Under the pieces are notes generated by a model, which saw nothing but the letters and a program-made list of their open reading frames with translations, was not told the origin of the DNA and made no database searches. Shown in pieces: positions 58,023 to 64,000 of a stretch of 64,000 nt of DNA. Made by a program: the position numbers and the translations under genes. The DNA lies in contig JAMYHX010000209.1 of NCBI GenBank assembly GCA_025529335.1, positions 1 to 64,000 on the forward strand, read 5' to 3'. Numbering within the stretch: position 1 is the first letter of the stretch; each line of letters starts with the position of its first letter. The DNA is from Rhizopus sp. PT2906 (Eukaryota; Mucoromycota; Mucoromycetes; Mucorales; Rhizopodaceae).

Positions 58023-60882
58023 ATGACTACAGAATTACTTGAAATAGAAAAGGCATATCTTGAGAAATTAAACATAATCAATTCTGTAAATAGTAACTGC
58101 ATGTCAATGTGTACCTGTTTAATCATTTTTATCAGGAACTATCACCCCAGTGGCTGAAAGAACAAGAAGATAATTCAAACTTGATAGAACTATTGAATGT
58201 TTTCCAAGATATTCAGAAAGTGCACACCGAGATTTATAATGTAAATAGTATATGCAGCTCTCCTCTTGTTCGTTTTATTAACTTGTTTTCTTTGTTGTAG
58301 AAGCTTGAAACACTCAATGAAATAGATGATGGGTTTGTTTTATATTTAGTAAATATCCACAGAAAACAATCATTCTCCTGTCTCCTTAAACCTCTTTTTT
58401 ATTTTTAGATCGAAGAAATCAAGTCTGCTTATTCCAGGTATTCTGATCATTTCATTTGTAATTTGAGCCAATGTCAAGATATTCTCTGTACGCCGTCGAT
58501 CAAACAAAAACTCAGTGTAATTTATAAATAATGATGCGTCTTTGAATCATTTATCCAATCATCAATCTAGGATTTAAACCAGCATCAACAAAATGAAATA
58601 TCACTCGATACACTATTTGATGCTCCTTTGAAGCAACTTATCATTTACAAATCCTATTTTAGTGTAAGTCTTTCTTCTTTCCTCCCTTTCTTTCCTTCTT
58701 CTTTTACTCACTTCTTTCCTTTCTTCCTAATCTTACTTTCCTTTACCCTCACAACACTCATTCCACTCTTTATTTCCCTTTTTCAATCCACAGGAAATCA
58801 CCAATACACTCAATCCATCAACTTTATTGCAAGCAAATCAATTGTTTGATACTCTCATGAATTCCATTATCCGCTTAGATCCAATAGATACCTCAAATGT
58901 AGTTGATCTCTTTACTGAAAAGCCTATCCTTAATTATCAACTTGAGCCTATTTCAAAAATACTATTTAAACATACCTTCTACTGCATCGAACTTGAAGAG
59001 CATGTTCAAGTCTTACTCACCAAGACTCATCTTGTCATCTCTACAGATAATAATCATTTACTATGTCCATCCATTTTAATTGACCATGTCCGCGTACGAT
59101 CCACTCAGTCCGACTGCAATGACGAATACTGGCTTCAATTTTTAATCCAAGAGCGAAAGGCTTTGACTTTGAAGACAAGTTCCAAAGAAGATCGTGACCT
59201 CTGGCTTGTTTCAACTCAGCCCTCCGCCTGGTCACCTCTCGAGCAGACAGTCATTTCGCGAAGCCGCCCAAAGCCAATAAAGACCACTGATATTTTCAGC
59301 TTTTACAATGATCCCGAAGGAGGAATTTCGCCTCTCGAAAGCTCCGACGAAGAAGACTCAACGAGTGACACTAAAAGAGAAGAATATACGTATTCAGGTA
59401 ACCTTTTGAATATAAAAATAGGACAAAGACAATAACCTTTTCTTTTTTTCCCTTTTTTCTGTTTTTATATATCCTCATCGTACACAGCCACGCCATCAGA
59501 CACAATGCAAAAAGCCATTACTCCTTCTCCCCCTCCTCTTCCTCAGCACTCTCAAGTACCCGATCCTACCCTGAATAAACCACTTCCTGTTCGCAACCAT
59601 TCATTAAAGCAACTCCCTGCGACACCTCCTGAAACTATAACAACAGCAGAAACCACAACAGCGTCGCAAAAGAAGCCTTCCTTTATGCGCTCTGTCCTAT
59701 CTGTTGTTGGTTCACCCCGTCTTAGAAAATCTCAGAGCATTACACCTTTGCCTAGACAAGCTCCAATTACACTCAATCAAAGTTCTGTGTCTCTCGATCG
59801 ACAGACAATACCAACTCCACAGCGTAATTCATCCCTGCTGGATCCTGCACAGCAACCGCGTGGCTCATACCTCTTGCATCATCAATCATCCAACTCCTCA
59901 TTTTCATCCAGTCAGTCCAGTCTAGCCACACCTCCGCTCAGTCGTTCGTCCAGCCCAGGGTCCTCGACTCCGATCAGTCGTCTTCAGACACCTACCTCAC
60001 TCTCTTCAGCAGAGGACTTAGAGGATCAACAAAGATCAACTCCTCCTGCAAGCGTAAGTTTTATGAAACATAAGCCCACACGTGTATACTTAAATATATT
60101 TATAGCCCGATATGCAGCTTCGCAATACAATAAAGCAAGTGATATATAGGGATGATCAATGCCAAGTGTTTCACTGGAAAGACGAATCTTGGTATGCAGT
60201 AGAAGACGACCAATGTGTCCTGGAGGTACGACAGACCTATTCCAATCGCACATGTATCACCATCCATATGATGAATACCCGACAAATGTATTTGAACGCA
60301 TGGATCCTGCCCGATACGTCAATTCAACGTATTAGTGACACAGACATCAATTTAACCGTTCAGTTTGGGGGAGTTGAGGATAATTACTTGTTCCATTGTG
60401 CAACCAAGGATAGTGCCAGTCAACTCGATCAAGTTCTGCAGCAGGTGCATTTAGAATCCGCTCAGCTACCTATGACGGATACCGTCCGCGGCTCACCACC
60501 TTTGCTCGACGAACCAACTCAGCAAGAGGAGGATTTGGAAAAATCCCTAAAATTAGCATTACAGTGTAAATGTAAACTATACATACAAAGCAGTAGTGCC
60601 AAATGGAGTAGTTTTGGAAGTGTACATATGAAGGTATCACAGCATTATACAACCAAGAAAATGCACATGGCAATAGAGTCGCATAAGGGCGGCAAGGTGA
60701 CCAAATTGGTGAGTGCTATGGTACAAAGCCGAAATGTAGAGAGGCTTGGACCAAAGCGAATTACCTTCTTGTTTGTTAATGACAAGACCAGTGTCGTCTA
60801 CATGGTACAAGTACGTGAAGAGTTGACAGGTGATAAAATCATTGAATATCTTAAAGAAAAGAATGCAGAAAATGGTTGGTAA
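58023..60882 (+). CDS. DH (RhoGEF)-PH-like protein
   Basis: About eight exons. The N-terminal half reads TTELLEIEKAYLEKLNIINS, then ELSPQWLKEQEDNSNLIELL and NVFQDIQKVHTEIYN with IEEIKSAYSRYSDHFI, resembling a DH (Dbl homology) domain, the Rho-GTPase exchange factor fold. A PH-like region follows (FKHTFYCIELEEHVQVLLTK, then WLVSTQPSAW near 59205). Next comes a long Ser/Pro/Thr-rich linker (59490-60050). A C-terminal domain ends the protein: MQLRNTIKQVIYRDDQCQVF, ITIHMMNTRQMYLNAWI and later TFLFVNDKTSVVYMVQVREE. This part may be a second PH/RanBD-like fold. The DH call is from pattern only and the catalytic surface is not fully verified. Likely a Rho-type signalling regulator. Confidence 0.55.
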
Positions 60883-61076
60883 TTTTTTCTTTCTCTCTTT
60901 TCTGCTTCCTTACCGCATATACATATATACATATACCATTTTCCCCCTTCTTTTTTTTTGTCTTCTTTGCCTCTTTCCCCCCTGTCCTTTCATTCGTGTA
61001 ATATTTATATGTTATTTTCTTTGCATCCATTGATAATAGTAAAAAGAAATGCTTTTTATACACATATATACTTTAT

Positions 61077-63261
61077 TTACAAGACTTTTGATTTCAAATG
61101 TTTGACCCATTCTTTACCACCAGCTAGTTTCTCCAAGTAAGGATGATCCATATAAGTCCATTCGACTGTCCATGGCTCACCTTCTTCAAAGCTCAAGATT
61201 TCATTCCAATCGGCAAAAAGGGGTGTGTTGTCTAGTGGTATGTTGCGCCCATTTTTGGTAGTAATCTTGGTTACTTTTCGTGTCTGATATGTAGCTACGA
61301 TATGAATACGCTCTGCTAGCGTTTTGCCTGTATCGGTCGGGTGAATACGAATCCAGACCCTTTGTCCAGGATTGACGCTTGCAACAGTGATATGTCGATC
61401 TTCTTTGTTTGCTATGTAAAAAATAAACATTAGATTTTTTTCCTCTTTTTTTTTTTTCTTGTACTATACCTGATTGTGGCACTGTAGGTAAATCCTTATC
61501 CACAGAATAGTATCCATATTCATTCGAAGGTACTGGCGCTCCTGCTCTCAGTATGTTGGTAGGAAACACTTGTTTTGGCGGTTTATCGTCGTCATCATCA
61601 TCTGGTCGCACTAAAGGGCGAACAGGTTCAATTTCCTTTGATTCCTTTTCAGCATATGATCTATCTGCGCTTTCCTTTTCGGCGTATAGTCTCTCTGTGC
61701 TTTCCTTTTCAGCATATGGTCTCTCTGTGCTTTCCTTCTCAACATATCCTCTAGTCCATGTTTGCTCGGTCTTTTCCTTGCTTGTGACTACTACAGCTTC
61801 ATTTTTTTGCTCAACCTTCTCTTCGGTTGCTAATGGGTATATGTGAAGCGTAGGATCGACTATCTGTATCTCTTTCACTGCATTCGTATCATCAAATGGA
61901 TTATCTGAGCTTTCGGCCATCATCTTTTTACTGTTTTTCACATATACCATGTCAGAAAAATCGTATTTACTACTAGCACTGCTTTCATCGTCGCCATGAT
62001 CATCAATAATTGTCTTTTTGGGTGCAAGTGGTACACCTTGTTCAAATTTTTCCTCTTGATTTGGCTTTAGTGACAAGAATGAATCTGATGTCTTGTAGTA
62101 TGGACTACTTGCATTCAATGTCATCACAGGATGTACTGAGGCTTGCTTTGGTTGGTATGGTGTAGTCATATTTTGAGCATGCGTTTGAACTGGTTCGACT
62201 GATTTAATGTACTGTGGCTGTGACAGAGGTAGGGCAATAGGCTCGCTTTGTGTGCGAATTGAATGTGCATATGGCTCAGGCATGGATAAAGCTAAAGGTA
62301 CGCTCTGCGTGGTGGGATTGTTTGTTTTGATGTGATAAGGTTCCTTTTTTGGGTAACTGATCGGTGTCACTGGTGGACGTTGGATCTGTGCTGTATTGTC
62401 GATAGCTGACGGATGGGTTTGAGTAGGGTGAGGCTGTGGCATATGATGCTGGTTAGTGCTGTTGTTGTTTGTAGGCGGTACATGAAATTGATTTATGCTA
62501 GCTGTAGGTTGCTGTTTCTTCTTTTGTGAAGATAATGGCGGTGGCGGTGAATGAACAGTAGGAAGACTGCTGGATGCTTGCATTGGTGTGTGAAACACTG
62601 GAGTATTTGTTTTATTATTGTTTGGAGGGTTTTGTGCAGGCTGGACATTATTTAAAGATGAGGATGACGTTGGACGTGGCTGAGATTTTGAGTTGTTTGT
62701 AGCTGTAGATGATAAAGTGCTTGATGTTGGTAGCGTGGATGGCTTTTGCGCAGGTGTATTAAATACATTACTAGAGACGACAGGAGAGGTTACCTGCATT
62801 GTTAAACCTGGCTTATAGTGCAAGTATGATTTACTCGGAAGCGATGAGTTTCTATTTGATATGCCATAAAGGGGAGAGATTGAAACAGAGGATCTGGATT
62901 TCCCTGATATACTTTGAGAAGAGGTAGTATGATCAGAAGAATCTAGAGAGAAGAACAGGGTCAGTCTTTAAGTATTACACCGATAGATTTACATACCTAA
63001 TGGGTGTGGATTGTACTCTCGCGGTTTAGTAGGTAACGGAGGAGGGTTTATTGATGGTGTAAATGGGTTACTTGCATCACGATTTGTAGTCTCTTCTCTT
63101 TCCAATTCATCTTGTAATGCTTTAGCTATAGCTTCATCATTCAGTTCCTGTTCCCTTCTACGAGCCAATTCCTTTTCCCATTCGATTTCGGCTTCTTCTT
63201 GTAACTTTTTAACAAGTTTCAATGATTTGCGTTCTTTACCGATATCAAATAAATTTCTCAT
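61077..63261 (-). CDS. Low-complexity protein with a UIM-like helix
   Basis: Three exons. Exon 1 starts MRNLFDIGKERKSLKLVKKL and contains LNDEAIAKALQDELEREE, which looks like a ubiquitin-interacting (UIM/LNX-type) helix, then a proline-rich stretch. Exon 2 (about 540 residues) is Ser/Thr/Pro/Asn/Gln-rich with many short charged repeats. Exon 3 is ordered: RVWIRIHPTDTGKTLAERIH, TRKVTKITTKNGRNIPLD and PWTVEWTYMDHPYLEKL. That last part looks like a ubiquitin-like or RA-like fold but is not identified. A short tandem repeat lies inside (see 61641-61750). Role unknown; an endocytic or signalling scaffold is possible. Confidence 0.6.
61641..61750 (-). repeat. 30-bp minisatellite inside a coding exon
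   Basis: About 3.5-4 copies of a 30-base unit encode a ten-residue repeat, YAEKESTERP and close variants. In-frame length, so copy number can change without frameshift. Confidence 0.8.
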
Positions 63262-64000
63262 AAGAAAATATAAAAAAATGAAAAAGGCGAATAAAGAACC
63301 TTTTTATCCATTCTGTGTTACTCAATCTGTTTTATAATTAGAAACAGGTCATCTTTTTTCTTGGCAGTGAGGATTGACACTGAGGATTTACCGTTTTGTT
63401 TGTAGAAATGGTTTCCTTAAGGTATATTTAATAAAGATCAAAGAAAAAGAGAAAAGATGCAAATCAACCAAGAGGTTTTTTTTAGGTCATTCAAAACTTT
63501 GCGTGATGATTCCTTTTTTTGTTGGCTCGATCCAACGCTTACTTTGAATGTTTAGATATATGCGAGCATTGTGAGCACATGATGCTCTTTTTTTACATAC
63601 TTCTGCCTTAACCAGTTTGAAGAAGACAAGAGTTATCTAAAGATTCTATAAAAAAATTCAATCAAAAAGTTAAAGTATGGCTATTTAATAGGGAATTTGC
63701 CTCAAAAATAAAACGTCTAGTTTTTAGCAAAATGTCTAAGTAAAATCCTGGTTTGAAATGAAGCATTAAACTTTAACCAATAATTTTAACCAATTAGAAA
63801 ATAAGCCTAAGAAAAAGACTAGTTTTCATAACTAACGGGCCCTGTACCTATCACAATAGAAAATTAAAAAAGAAAAGGAAAGGTAAGACATAGAGAGAGA
63901 GATCGGCTGTTTAAAAAAAAAGAAGCAATGAAGCTAGCCAAGACAATACTAATGGCACAGATTATGATTGGAAAGTGTAAAGACATAGTTTAATGATAAG
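63262..64000. other. Intergenic, right edge of window
   Basis: Promoter and 5' UTR side of the UIM-like gene, then AT-rich sequence to the window end. No ORF of note and no tRNA. Confidence 0.5.

Noticed and set aside
61553..61846. Plus-strand ORF with repeating Ser/Phe/Tyr units
   Set aside because: Antisense of the coding minisatellite in the UIM-like protein.
1..64000. tRNA, rRNA, CRISPR or biosynthetic cluster
   Set aside because: No T-loop-like GGTTCRA sequences with a proper clover stem were seen, no repeat-spacer array, and no NRPS/PKS or terpene synthase genes.

Overview
The window is nuclear DNA of a filamentous fungus, most likely a Mucorales species (Mucoromycota). It is AT-rich. 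Most genes are cut by introns of about 50-80 nt with GTAAGT/GTATGT-type donors, and genes lie tens to hundreds of bases apart on both strands. A LINE fragment, a broken PD-(D/E)XK-like reading frame and several protein sequences look like ones I associate with Mucorales. Nothing looks prokaryotic, organellar or viral. I saw no tRNA, rRNA or CRISPR.

Layout. 1-1.73 kb: a Tc1/mariner-IS630 type transposon with intact ends and TA duplications but a broken transposase. 1.9-6.3 kb: a DSN1/Mis13-like kinetochore gene (+), a tandem CCCH zinc-finger protein (-) and a WDR83/MORG1-like WD protein (-). 6.5-11.7 kb: accessory DNA with two related inverted-repeat elements, a decayed nuclease-like pseudogene and a small membrane-protein gene (-). 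11.9-16.8 kb: a mitochondrial PPR protein (+), a helicase-only Twinkle (-) and RNA polymerase III subunit RPC82 (-). 17.4-18.5 kb: a 5'-truncated LINE. 18.6-25.1 kb: TatD nuclease (+), proteasome ATPase RPT2 (-), PSO2/SNM1 crosslink-repair nuclease (+) and a bHLH factor (+). 27.2-40.1 kb: SRS2-like helicase (+), choline/ethanolamine kinase (-), Hook adaptor (-), SFT2 (+), hydroxypyruvate/glyoxylate reductase-like enzyme (-), Tlg2/syntaxin-16 (-) and a four-span membrane protein (-). 41.1-51.4 kb: NDP kinase (+), HMG-box factor A (-), mitochondrial carrier (-), 3-hydroxyanthranilate dioxygenase (-), protein kinase (-), HPRT (+) and HMG-box factor B (-). 51.4-58.0 kb: a gene-poor interval with hairpins and a degraded reading frame. 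58.0-63.3 kb: a DH/RhoGEF-like protein (+) and a low-complexity protein with a UIM-like helix (-).

The genes are mostly housekeeping and do not form one pathway. Some functions recur. PSO2 and SRS2 are DNA-repair enzymes. Twinkle, the PPR protein, the carrier and the reductase are predicted mitochondrial. SFT2 and Tlg2 act in Golgi/endosome traffic, and Hook in microtubule-based transport. The most unusual features are very small coding exons (3 nt in RPT2, 8 nt in the kinase), the helicase-only Twinkle, the paralogous HMG-box pair and the decayed mobile or nuclease-like sequences. I found no convincing new multi-gene system.
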